Positions 1-6,363 of a stretch of DNA of 8,560 bases are shown here, in pieces. The notes below the pieces were generated by a model. The model searched no databases. It had not been told where the DNA came from and worked only from the letters and a program-made list of their open reading frames with translations. Both the position numbers and the translations under genes were made by a program. Origin of the DNA: Candidatus Krumholzibacteriia bacterium (GTDB lineage Bacteria > Krumholzibacteriota > Krumholzibacteriia > LZORAL124-64-63); NCBI GenBank assembly GCA_016744275.1, contig JADGEP010000156.1, forward strand, positions 1 through 8,560. The letters run 5' to 3'. Within the stretch, counting starts at the first letter, position 1; each line of letters begins with the position of its first letter.

Positions 1-855
1 GCGATGCTGTCGCTGGGGGCCTGCGCTGAAGGTCCACGCAGCTGTGGCATCGCCAGCGCCTCGTTGGTCATGTTTGCCACGGCGATCGACGGTGGGGACG
101 GGGTCGTCGAGGTCGAGGTCGAGTTCGCGGTGGCGGTCACCGCCTCCGAGGGAAGTCACGGGTTTCAGTTCCAGCTCTCGGGTGCAGGCGCCACCGAGGT
201 CGAGCTGTCCGTGCAGGACACCGGCGTCGGCATACCGATCGAAAAACAAGAGATGATATTCGAAGAGTTCACCCAGGTTGATGGCTCCCTGACCAGGGAG
301 CATATGGGAACGGGCCTGGGCCTGGCGATCAGCCGTGAGTTGGCCCAGAAGATGGGTGGCGACATCACGGTTTCATCGACTCTTGGTGAAGGCTCGACCT
401 TCGATGTGCAGTTGATGTTGCCAGTGGCTGAGGTGTCGTCCAAGCGCCGGCGCGCCAAACGCAGTTGGCCTCAATTTGAACTGTCAGTCCTCGTCGCCGA
501 AGACAATGCTGTCAATCAGCTGGTGACCCGTAAGCTTCTGGCCCGGGTTGGGATCGAACCCGTATTCGCTGACAACGGTCGCGCCGCCATTGAGGCTCTG
601 GAGACCCAAGCTTTTGACCTGATTTTCATGGATGTGCGGATGCCGGTGATGGATGGGCTCGAAGCGACCAGAAACATTCGTGCTCGTCAGGATGAGTTGG
701 CCAACATTCCCATCATCGCTCTGACCGCCGACGCCGATGCAGAAAGCGCCCGCCGTTGCCTTGACGCTGGCATGAACCAGCATCTGGGCAAGCCCGTCAT
801 CCTGGACCAGGCCATTGCCGCAATCGAAGACCTCATGCCCGTCGCCCAGCCTTGA
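1..855 (+). CDS. Hybrid sensor histidine kinase/response regulator, C-terminal part (5' end outside window)
   Basis: This is the 3' end of a two-component hybrid kinase; the frame is open to the left edge, so the ATG at 4 is probably internal. Residues are numbered from that ATG. The first part is a HATPase_c domain: the G1 box D-T-G-V-G-I lies at 72-77, the F box I-F-E-E-F at 85-89 and the G2 box G-T-G-L-G-L at 102-107. A basic linker (about 146-156) leads to a receiver domain at about 160-280, with acidic pair E166-D167, phospho-acceptor D210 (in F-M-D-V-R-M-P), T241 and K263. In the family, ATP-driven His autophosphorylation is followed by transfer to the receiver Asp. The sensor and His (HisKA) regions lie outside the window. 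No clear N box with its Mg-binding Asn can be read before the G1 box, which is odd. The target is unknown. The gene ends 19 nt from the convergent flippase stop. Confidence 0.9.
   Translation, partial: AMLSLGACAEGPRSCGIASASLVMFATAIDGGDGVVEVEVEFAVAVTASEGSHGFQFQLSGAGATEVELSVQDTGVGIPIEKQEMIFEEFTQVDGSLTREHMGTGLGLAISRELAQKMGGDITVSSTLGEGSTFDVQLMLPVAEVSSKRRRAKRSWPQFELSVLVAEDNAVNQLVTRKLLARVGIEPVFADNGRAAIEALETQAFDLIFMDVRMPVMDGLEATRNIRARQDELANIPIIALTADADAESARRCLDAGMNQHLGKPVILDQAIAAIEDLMPVAQP
106..123 (+). repeat. Three tandem copies of hexamer GTCGAG
   Basis: GTCGAG occurs three times without interruption and encodes V-E-V-E-V-E in the kinase frame. A fourth related copy, GAGGTCGAG, lies near 198. The run probably encodes a beta strand of the ATPase domain. 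Short repeats like this can slip in replication or sequencing, which matters because the kinase frame just upstream looks disturbed. Confidence 0.7.
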
Positions 856-874
856 TCCCCGACTCAAACGAAGG

Positions 875-2440
875 TTAGGCCAAGCGCCGGCGGATCTTCT
901 GCGTCCATTTCTGACGGGTGGGAGCATGAATCGCGGGCAGGACGACAATAAAAGTCGTGGCGATGATGCCATTGATGAGGATCTCAGCCACCGGCCCGCT
1001 GCGCTCGCCCAGGGCTGTTATCAATTTGCCCTCTTTCCAGGTGCCCAAAAAGGTAGGCTCCATGGCCGAGTTGATTGCCGGCAACCACTGTTGATCGATC
1101 ATTTTGTAGATCGAAAACGAAGACAAATCCCAATTGGTCAGCAAAAAGAAATACCCCATACCGACGACGCCGATGGTGCCCAACGCCTTCCATTCCAACT
1201 CCAACCGGTACCTTTTCTGGGAGAAATGGTAAAAGAGCACACTTGTAATCATGCCGATCACGGCCGCCGAAAACGCGGCGCCATAAATCCCCCAATTGGA
1301 AATGAAGAACCAGGAGAGCAAAATTTTGAGGGCTGCGGTACTCGAGCGCAGCTTCGAAATCATCGCCGTATCCTTGGCATAGGCCAAGCCAAATTGCAGA
1401 TGACGATTGGCCCCCATCAGAATCACCGTCAGCACCTCCACCCGCGCCAAGCGGTAAGCGATGTGGAATTCTGGCGGCGTCAGGATTTCCAGAACCGGCT
1501 TGATGATCACGGCCAGGATCAGGCCAGCCCAGGACAGAATGAAGATGAAGTAGGTGAAGACCTTGGCAATGGTCTCGGGCGCGCCGGGGTCATCGGCAAT
1601 TTCGAACCGTTTCGTTTCCCAGGAATTCATGAACGGCTTGACGACCATCAATGAGATGAGAACCGGGAATTTGTACCCGATCTCCATGATGCCCACGGAT
1701 TCCAGATTGATCAGGACCTTGGCCAGGATCCGTTCGACCTGGCGACCGATCCAGGATGCCAGGGTGCCGGGAATCAAAGGCAGCAGGAACCCCCGGATGG
1801 TGCGGGCAATCTTCGGATCAAATTCCCGCCCACAATCACGGAAAGCGATGGTCGTGAACACCGCACAGCTGAGGAAATTGACCGCCATCGAGCTGATAAA
1901 ATACCCGTCCAAGCCCATATCCCGGACCAGGATCAGATAGATGTTCAATGACAGGCCCACGAACAACCGGATCAGGCTCAGGCTCGCCATCTGAAGTGAA
2001 CGGCTGCGCACCAGCAGCCAACTGCTGGCCGCCTGGCCAACCATATCCAGGTTAAAACTGATCAGCGCCATGATCAAAAGACGGTACAGGCCGGAATCGT
2101 CAATCAGGAACGCAGCCAGGGGCTTGGAAAATACCACCAACGGAATAGAGAACAAGGCGGTGACGGCGCCAATCAAGATGATGCCAGTGCTCACCACCAC
2201 AGGCTTGCGGGCCGGATCTTTTTCGTCGTGGTACAGGCGAATGATTGATCCCTGCAAACCGTAAACCATCAGGGCCAGGAGGAAACCCAGCCCGACATCC
2301 AACATCCCGATCACCGCATAGCCCTGGCCACGCAAAACATGGGCGTAGAAGGGCAACATGATGAAACCGATCATGCGACCGGCCATGGCGGCGGCGCTGT
2401 AGACCGCAGCGTGTTTCATCGTGGCGCGTGTGGTGGACAT
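875..2440 (-). CDS. Wzx-like polysaccharide flippase (MOP/oligosaccharide flippase superfamily)
   Basis: This is a 521-residue polytopic membrane protein. Hydrophobic segments lie at about 12-32, 43-63, 84-106, 118-138, 152-172, 180-200, 217-232, 252-270, 294-316, 333-350, 366-380, 386-404, 420-436 and 486-504, giving 12-14 helices as in Wzx/RfbX proteins. Such proteins move undecaprenyl-linked oligosaccharides across the inner membrane. Polar loops rich in Arg and Lys (for example H-D-E-K-D-P-A-R-K) separate the helices, and the C-terminus is strongly basic (K-I-R-R-R). The ATG is supported by AGAGG (complement of 2451-2455), 10 nt upstream. It is the last gene of the minus-strand cluster, 30 nt after the family-4 glycosyltransferase, which fits export of the glycan those enzymes build. 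A hydrophilic stretch of about 50 residues (437-485) before the last helix is unusual. Substrate is unknown. Confidence 0.88.
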   Translation of the reverse strand: MSTTRATMKHAAVYSAAAMAGRMIGFIMLPFYAHVLRGQGYAVIGMLDVGLGFLLALMVYGLQGSIIRLYHDEKDPARKPVVVSTGIILIGAVTALFSIPLVVFSKPLAAFLIDDSGLYRLLIMALISFNLDMVGQAASSWLLVRSRSLQMASLSLIRLFVGLSLNIYLILVRDMGLDGYFISSMAVNFLSCAVFTTIAFRDCGREFDPKIARTIRGFLLPLIPGTLASWIGRQVERILAKVLINLESVGIMEIGYKFPVLISLMVVKPFMNSWETKRFEIADDPGAPETIAKVFTYFIFILSWAGLILAVIIKPVLEILTPPEFHIAYRLARVEVLTVILMGANRHLQFGLAYAKDTAMISKLRSSTAALKILLSWFFISNWGIYGAAFSAAVIGMITSVLFYHFSQKRYRLELEWKALGTIGVVGMGYFFLLTNWDLSSFSIYKMIDQQWLPAINSAMEPTFLGTWKEGKLITALGERSGPVAEILINGIIATTFIVVLPAIHAPTRQKWTQKIRRRLA

Positions 2441-2470
2441 CTGTCAAAGACCTCTGATCACAATGAGATG

Positions 2471-3667
2471 TTAGTTGCGAGCCAGTTCGTGGTAAATGGC
2501 AGCAAGCCTCTTGCTCTGCCCGATGGAATCAAATTCCGCCTCGGTGTGCTTGCGTGCCGCCGTGCCCATTGCCGCCCAACGGTCGGGGTTGTCACAGAGC
2601 CAATTCAGTTTGTCGGCCAACCCCTCGACATCGCGTTCCTGGGCCAGCAATCCGGTTTTGCCATCCTCGATCACTTCAGGGATGTCGCAGTGAAAGGTGC
2701 TGACAACCGGCATGCCCGAGGCCGCCATTTCGATAATCGTCACCGGTGCGCCACCTTCCGAGTCTCCGTCGCTGGCAGTGACGCTGGGCGAAAGAAAAAC
2801 GTGATTCTTTCTCGCCTCGGCGATCAAAACCGAGTACGGCTGATACCCCAGAAGCCGAACCTGGGACTCAAGCCCAGAATCGGAGATGGCAGCCAGGATT
2901 TTGCTCTTTTCCTGTTGGCTGCGCTCCTGGCCATTGTCGTCACCAATGATCGTGATGTCCAATTCCACCCGCTCTTTGATGCGTCCCAAGGCCTCAATGG
3001 CGTAGGGCATCCCCTTTTTTTCGACGAAGGATCCGGCGATCAAGACTTTCAAAGGTTTGCCAGGCTGCCAGCTTCGCGTCTGGAATTGGATCTTCTCCAG
3101 ATCCACGCCGAGGTGCTGCACTTTCACCTTTTCCGGAGGACAGCCCAGCCGGGTCAGGTGCTGACCAAAGAATGGTCCTTCGGCCAGAAAGAGATCGGCC
3201 GAGGCGAACAGCTCCGCATAACGCTCGCGCCAGACGGGCTCATTCTGGGGCAGGCGGCTGGCATCGTACCCGTAAAACGTCACCACATGCTTCACGCCCA
3301 GCCGTTTGGCAGCCTCCATGTTTTCCCAACCATGGTTGCCAAAGTGAGAATGCAACACCTGGGCCTCAGCCTGTTTGACCAGCCCATCGAGGCGCCGCCC
3401 GTGGCGCCAGTGGCGAATTTTCCAGGACTTGGCGTTGAGGAAGGTCCAGAACGGCTTGTCCTGTGCCAAACACAACACATCGTCGAAGGGGAACTGATCG
3501 GTATTCTTGGTCCGGTTGCAGATCACATGATTTTTCAGGTGATCCGGCTGATTGGCCACCAGGGTGTAGAGCCAGGTCATGGTCTGTTCCAACCAGACCC
3601 GCACCGAGTGCACGACAGCAACCTTTTGGGTATTCTCCGGCTCGGCGGCCGAATTACTTGAGAACAC
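2471..3667 (-). CDS. Family-4 (GT-B fold) glycosyltransferase
   Basis: This is probably a cytoplasmic, retaining, nucleotide-sugar-dependent transferase. From the GTG at 3667 it has 398 residues. The N-terminal Rossmann half starts with beta strand K-V-A-V-V-H-S (15-21) and contains H-S-H-F (106-109) and T-F-Y-G-Y-D (130-135). The C-terminal donor-binding half starts near A-G-S-F-V-E-K-K-G (211-219) and carries the acidic motif E-G-G-A-P-V-T-I-I-E (304-313), the counterpart of the GT4 E-x7-E motif with one extra residue. The sequence S-T-x-H-C-D-I-P-E-V-I then follows. The start is uncertain. An ATG at 3709 gives 412 residues but overlaps the upstream gene by 56 nt and has no ribosome site. 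GTG 3613 has a fair AAAAGG site but removes the first beta strand. GTG 3667 keeps the strand and overlaps by 14 nt. Acceptor and donor sugars cannot be read from sequence. Confidence 0.88.
   Translation of the reverse strand: MFSSNSAAEPENTQKVAVVHSVRVWLEQTMTWLYTLVANQPDHLKNHVICNRTKNTDQFPFDDVLCLAQDKPFWTFLNAKSWKIRHWRHGRRLDGLVKQAEAQVLHSHFGNHGWENMEAAKRLGVKHVVTFYGYDASRLPQNEPVWRERYAELFASADLFLAEGPFFGQHLTRLGCPPEKVKVQHLGVDLEKIQFQTRSWQPGKPLKVLIAGSFVEKKGMPYAIEALGRIKERVELDITIIGDDNGQERSQQEKSKILAAISDSGLESQVRLLGYQPYSVLIAEARKNHVFLSPSVTASDGDSEGGAPVTIIEMAASGMPVVSTFHCDIPEVIEDGKTGLLAQERDVEGLADKLNWLCDNPDRWAAMGTAARKHTEAEFDSIGQSKRLAAIYHELARN
3622..3627 (-). promoter_or_regulatory. Possible ribosome binding site for an alternative GT4 start
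   Basis: On the minus strand AAAAGG lies 8 nt before a GTG (complement of 3611-3613) in the family-4 glycosyltransferase frame. It is the best Shine-Dalgarno-like match near this gene's start, but using it would drop the first beta strand of the GT-B fold. It is listed because it bears on the start choice. Confidence 0.3.
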
Positions 3668-4532
3668 GGGCAATGTCCATTCGCAGGTCGCGGTTGCGCC
3701 ATTTGGCATACCGGCAAATTTCGATCAGGCAATCGGTCTTATCCGAAAAGCTCAGGGGATGTCCCAGGACGGACTTGAAATTTTCGAACATCCGGCGCCA
3801 ATGAGGCATGGCGAATTTGCCGGATTTGGAAGAGTCGTACCATTGGGTGGCGTTGTCTGCCCCGGCCGGTTTTTTCATGGACCGGTCTTCGTGCTCCCGG
3901 TGCTGGAAAAGACATTCGGGAATCTGGTAGAACTCTCCGCAGAGAGTGAGTTTGCCCAGCAGAACCAAGTCTGATCCCAAATAGCCATCGATCAGCTTCG
4001 TATCGCGCAGCGTTTCGGTGCGAATGAGCCCAAAGATTTCCTGCACGATGTAGCCGCCATGAACAAAGTGAAAGAACCGCTTGCGCAGTGGCGTCGTGGC
4101 AAAGTCGATAGGGTAGTCGTATTCCTTGTATTCCTTGCCCTCGTTGTCAATGAACGTCGTCTTGGAAAAACACAGCACAACCTCGGGTTCCTTGTCCAAC
4201 ACCTCGACGCATCGGGCCAGGAATTCGGGGTGATGGGTGTCGTCATGGGCCGCCCACTTGAAATATTCGCCCCGGGCCAGATGATAGGTGTTGTTGAAAT
4301 TCCAGGCCGCACCGCGATTGTCTTCGCTGCGGTGGTAGACAATGCGAGGATCATTTTCTGCATATTGCCGGCAGATTTGCTCGGTGCCATCGGTCGATGC
4401 ATTGTCGGAAATGATGAGTTCGAAGTCACTGAAGGTTTGGTTCAGTAGAGTATCGATCGCTTCGGAAAGAAAGTTTTCGCCATTGTATACGGGCAGACCG
4501 ATGCTCACTCGAGGCACTGCGTTGGTCGTCAC
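3654..4532 (-). CDS. Family-2 (GT-A fold) glycosyltransferase, GTG start
   Basis: This is a 292-residue GT-A inverting transferase, probably adding one sugar to a growing lipid-linked glycan on the cytoplasmic face. Near the N-terminus is V-S-I-G-L-P-V-Y-N-G-E-N-F (9-21), followed by I-I-S-D-N-A-S-T-D-G-T (40-50), the nucleotide-binding core with its conserved Asp. The metal/diphosphate site is W-A-A-H-D-D (93-98), the DXD equivalent. The remaining two thirds is a variable acceptor region with no transmembrane segment. The GTG is chosen because AGGAG sits 7 nt upstream and the family core begins nine residues in. An in-frame ATG at 4580 would add 16 unrelated residues that ignore this ribosome site and bring the gene within 2 nt of the upstream stop. 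The gene lies 50 nt after the aminotransferase and overlaps or nearly touches the next transferase. Sugar specificity is unknown. Confidence 0.92.
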   Translation of the reverse strand: MTTNAVPRVSIGLPVYNGENFLSEAIDTLLNQTFSDFELIISDNASTDGTEQICRQYAENDPRIVYHRSEDNRGAAWNFNNTYHLARGEYFKWAAHDDTHHPEFLARCVEVLDKEPEVVLCFSKTTFIDNEGKEYKEYDYPIDFATTPLRKRFFHFVHGGYIVQEIFGLIRTETLRDTKLIDGYLGSDLVLLGKLTLCGEFYQIPECLFQHREHEDRSMKKPAGADNATQWYDSSKSGKFAMPHWRRMFENFKSVLGHPLSFSDKTDCLIEICRYAKWRNRDLRMDIARVLK

Positions 4533-4539
4533 GACTTCA

Positions 4540-4544
4540 CTCCT
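4540..4544 (-). promoter_or_regulatory. Shine-Dalgarno site that fixes the GT2 start
   Basis: The minus strand reads AGGAG followed by TGAAGTC and then GTG (complement of 4530-4532). A strong core at 7-nt spacing supports GTG rather than the upstream in-frame ATG at 4580 as the start of the family-2 glycosyltransferase. Confidence 0.8.
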
Positions 4545-4582
4545 GAATTGAGGAATCCACACCAGGGGCCTGGGCCCCATTT

Positions 4583-5767
4583 CTACTGGCCCAGCACCTT
4601 TTTCACGGCACTGATCACGTCATTCACGTCTTCGTCGGTCAATTTGGCAGACAGCGGCAGGCTCACCGTTTGGCGCCCGATACGGGTGGCATGCGGCACA
4701 TCTTCGGTCTTCCAACCGTAGGTCTTGCGATAGAACTCGTGTTCGGGAAGGCTCAAATAATGCACTCCCACGCCGATGCCCTGCGCCGTCATGGCGTTGA
4801 GGAAAGAGTCGCGGTCCAGGCCGGTTTTCGCCTCATCGACCAAAACGGTATACAAATGATAGGAATGCCTGTCCCCTTCACCGATGGTCGCGGGCAACCC
4901 CAGCGGAAGCCCCTGAAAAGCCTCGTCATATTGGGCCCAGATCTCCTGCCGACGCACCCACAAATCATCCACTTTGGCCAGTTGGTGGATACCGATGGCA
5001 GCCTGAAGGTCCATCATGTTGTACTTGAAGCCCGCCTCGACAACCTGGTAGTGCTTGAAGCCATCATCACTGAATCGCTTCCAAGCATCCTTGCTCATGC
5101 CATGCAGCGCCAGCACTTTCAGGCGAGCGGCATGCTCTTCATCGTTGGTGATCACCATGCCGCCTTCACCGGTGACAACATTCTTGGTCACGTAAAAACT
5201 CATGCAACCGAAGTCCCCAAAGGTTCCGGCTGTGCGCCCCTGGGACTCGGTCTCGATGGCATGGGCGCAATCTTCGATGATTTTCAGGTCGTGCTGCGCC
5301 GCAATCGCGCACAAGCTGTCCATATCGCAGGGGTATCCGGCAAAATGCACCGGCACCACGGCGCGGGTTTTGGGGGTGATTTTTTCCCGCACCCGCTGCG
5401 GATCAAGGTTCATCGTCACCGGATCAACATCGGCCATGACCGGGGTCGCACCGGCATGAATGATGGCGTTGACCGTGGCACAGAAGGTCAATGGTGTCGT
5501 GATGACCTCATCGCCCGGTTTGATCCCTGCCGCCAGGATGCTCAGATGAAGGGCCGCGGTGCAGGAGTTTACGGCCACGGCGTACTGGACTTCCTTGTAG
5601 CTTTTCATGTCCTGTTCGAACTGCGCCACCTTGGGTCCGGTGCCCAGCCAACCACTTTTCATGGAGGCCACCACTTCTTCAATTTCGCGGTCGCCAATCA
5701 CCGGCGCACCGAAGACGATAAACCGATCTTTCGCACGCACAGGCTTGTCGTTGTTACTCACTGGCAT
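4583..5767 (-). CDS. DegT/DnrJ/EryC1/StrS-family PLP-dependent sugar aminotransferase
   Basis: This 394-residue aspartate-aminotransferase-fold enzyme of the ArnB/PseC/perosamine-synthase type should transfer an amino group, typically from glutamate, to a keto-deoxy nucleotide sugar in the cytoplasm. Features seen (numbered from ATG 5767) are the substrate-entry motif S-G-W-L-G-T-G-P-K (38-46), the cofactor region N-S-C-T-A-A-L-H (67-74), I-E-D-C-A-H-A-I (164-171) with the PLP-ring Asp at 166, and S-F-Y-V-T-K-N (190-196) with the PLP Lys at 195, followed by G-E-G-G. Further on is G-F-K-Y-N-M-M-D-L-Q-A-A (246-257), typical of the family. Length is normal apart from about 15 extra N-terminal residues. 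A TTG directly before the ATG could also serve; the ribosome site is weak (GAAAG, 6 nt away). It heads the operon, so the final glycan probably carries an amino- or N-acylamino-deoxy sugar. Which sugar cannot be told from sequence. Confidence 0.93.
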   Translation of the reverse strand: MPVSNNDKPVRAKDRFIVFGAPVIGDREIEEVVASMKSGWLGTGPKVAQFEQDMKSYKEVQYAVAVNSCTAALHLSILAAGIKPGDEVITTPLTFCATVNAIIHAGATPVMADVDPVTMNLDPQRVREKITPKTRAVVPVHFAGYPCDMDSLCAIAAQHDLKIIEDCAHAIETESQGRTAGTFGDFGCMSFYVTKNVVTGEGGMVITNDEEHAARLKVLALHGMSKDAWKRFSDDGFKHYQVVEAGFKYNMMDLQAAIGIHQLAKVDDLWVRRQEIWAQYDEAFQGLPLGLPATIGEGDRHSYHLYTVLVDEAKTGLDRDSFLNAMTAQGIGVGVHYLSLPEHEFYRKTYGWKTEDVPHATRIGRQTVSLPLSAKLTDEDVNDVISAVKKVLGQ

Positions 5768-5823
5768 CAATCACTTTCGTGGCAGTTCAAGGTCCGGCAT
5801 TATGACTTCGGCAAGAATTCAAA

Positions 5824-5842
5824 TGGCTTGAGATTGGCTTGA
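5824..5842. repeat. Direct repeat of TGGCTTGA with 11-bp period upstream of the aminotransferase gene
   Basis: TGGCTTGA occurs at 5824-5831 and 5835-5842, starts 11 bp apart, about one helical turn. The pair lies 57-75 bp upstream of the aminotransferase ATG, where an activator or repressor could bind. No regulator can be named. Confidence 0.35.
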
Positions 5843-5918
5843 ATAATCGTGGGCTTCGACCAGCCTCCCCAAGCTGTTCGCAGATTCCCGACCAATTCTA
5901 CTCGAATTGCCGGCGGCC

Positions 5919-5931
5919 CGCCATTATGGCG
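5919..5931. repeat. 13-bp palindrome CGCCATTATGGCG
   Basis: CGCCAT and ATGGCG are perfect inverted copies around a single T. The palindrome could be an operator half-way between the divergent genes, or chance. There is no second copy nearby to support it. Confidence 0.25.
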
Positions 5932-6046
5932 AGCTCTCTGGAGGCAGATTTTCCGGATCGGCCCCATATTCCTCCGGTTTCTGCCCATCAAGCATCATCG
6001 CCCACGATCTCGAAAGGGTCCACCAAAATTGCCGGCAGCGACTCCG

Positions 6047-6070
6047 TCACTCGTGCCCTCACTCGTGCCC
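6047..6070 (+). repeat. Two tandem copies of a 12-bp unit, TCACTCGTGCCC
   Basis: The 12-mer TCACTCGTGCCC is present twice without mismatch at 6047-6058 and 6059-6070, followed by a partial third copy that begins TCACCC. It lies in non-coding DNA about 300 bp upstream of the lipoprotein start. The most likely origin is local slippage duplication. Confidence 0.6.
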
Positions 6071-6119
6071 TCACCCTCCACATCCAGGATCACTTTTGGC
6101 CACACTGGTTGAAAAACTT

Positions 6120-6138
6120 TCCCCACTAAACCGATATC
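6120..6138 (+). repeat. Upstream copy of a 19-bp imperfect direct repeat
   Basis: This copy and the one at 6227-6245 share the pattern TCCCCACTAnnCCGnTATC, with 16 of 19 positions identical. The copies are in the same orientation with starts 107 bp apart. Both lie upstream of the lipoprotein gene and neither is in a recognisable coding frame, so they may be binding sites for one regulator. Confidence 0.45.
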
Positions 6139-6182
6139 CTTTTGAAACACTGTGGCTTACAAGTTCTGAAAACCAGTCTCAA

Positions 6183-6211
6183 TTGTCTCTAAATGTTTCC
6201 TTCGGTCAAAT
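6183..6211 (+). promoter_or_regulatory. Candidate sigma-70-like promoter for the lipoprotein gene
   Basis: TTGTCT (6183-6188) and TCAAAT (6206-6211) are separated by 17 nt and each match 4 of 6 consensus positions. Transcription would start near 6218, inside the dyad at 6216-6249 and just before the second 19-bp repeat. It is a weak match; other TTGAAA boxes at 6109-6114 and 6142-6147 have poorer partners. Confidence 0.25.
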
Positions 6212-6215
6212 TTCG

Positions 6216-6249
6216 TCCCGATACGCTCCCCACTACCCCGCTATCGGGA
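6216..6249. repeat. Inverted repeat TCCCGATA-N18-TATCGGGA
   Basis: Two perfect 8-bp arms (6216-6223 and 6242-6249) flank an 18-nt C-rich centre. The right arm overlaps the end of the 19-bp repeat copy at 6227-6245. The spacing would suit an operator for a dimeric regulator or a long-looped hairpin in the leader RNA. No terminator-like T run follows. Confidence 0.4.
6227..6245 (+). repeat. Downstream copy of the 19-bp imperfect direct repeat
   Basis: This is the second copy of TCCCCACTAnnCCGnTATC, here with C at the three variable positions where the first copy has A. It sits 122 bp upstream of the lipoprotein start codon and lies within the dyad at 6216-6249, making this the most structured part of the intergenic region. 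Confidence 0.45.
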
Positions 6250-6327
6250 ATCGGCATGATTGGTTCAGGATATGCTAAGTCCAAAATCAACAAGTTTGCC
6301 GTTCCATGAGGGAGCGGATGGCCCCAC

Positions 6328-6349
6328 GTCCGGAGCAACGTCTGCGGAC
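6328..6349 (+). promoter_or_regulatory. Small leader hairpin just before the lipoprotein ribosome site
   Basis: GTCCG (6328-6332) pairs with CGGAC (6345-6349). After a G-G mismatch, AG pairs with CT, leaving a six-base loop. It ends 9 nt before the GGAGG ribosome site, so it could affect translation or mRNA stability. It is short and may be chance. Confidence 0.25.
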
Positions 6350-6358
6350 AAGCGTGAT

Positions 6359-6363
6359 GGAGG
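6359..6363 (+). promoter_or_regulatory. Shine-Dalgarno site that fixes the lipoprotein start
   Basis: GGAGG lies 4 nt before the ATG at 6368. The translated start M-K-K-T followed by a hydrophobic stretch and a Cys is a classic lipoprotein signal, so this ATG is preferred over the in-frame ATG at 6260. Confidence 0.8.

Noticed and set aside
815..1654. Plus-strand open frame of 279 codons opposite the flippase
   Set aside because: It overlaps the kinase end and lies antisense to the flippase; composition is biased to His, Gln, Arg and Gly and no motif is seen.
2339..3661. Plus-strand open frame of 440 codons opposite the glycosyltransferase and flippase start
   Set aside because: It runs antisense to a gene with clear GT4 motifs, its translation resembles no family and is rich in His, Arg, Gln and Gly as expected for the shadow of a GC-rich gene, and it has no good ribosome site.
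4670..5842. Plus-strand open frame of 390 codons opposite the aminotransferase
   Set aside because: It is the mirror frame of a gene with intact DegT catalytic motifs; the translation is His/Gly/Arg-rich with no recognisable domain.
5839..6278. Several small overlapping open frames in the intergenic region
   Set aside because: They overlap one another in different frames, include the 12-bp tandem repeat, have low-complexity translations and lack ribosome sites; non-coding promoter DNA explains them better.
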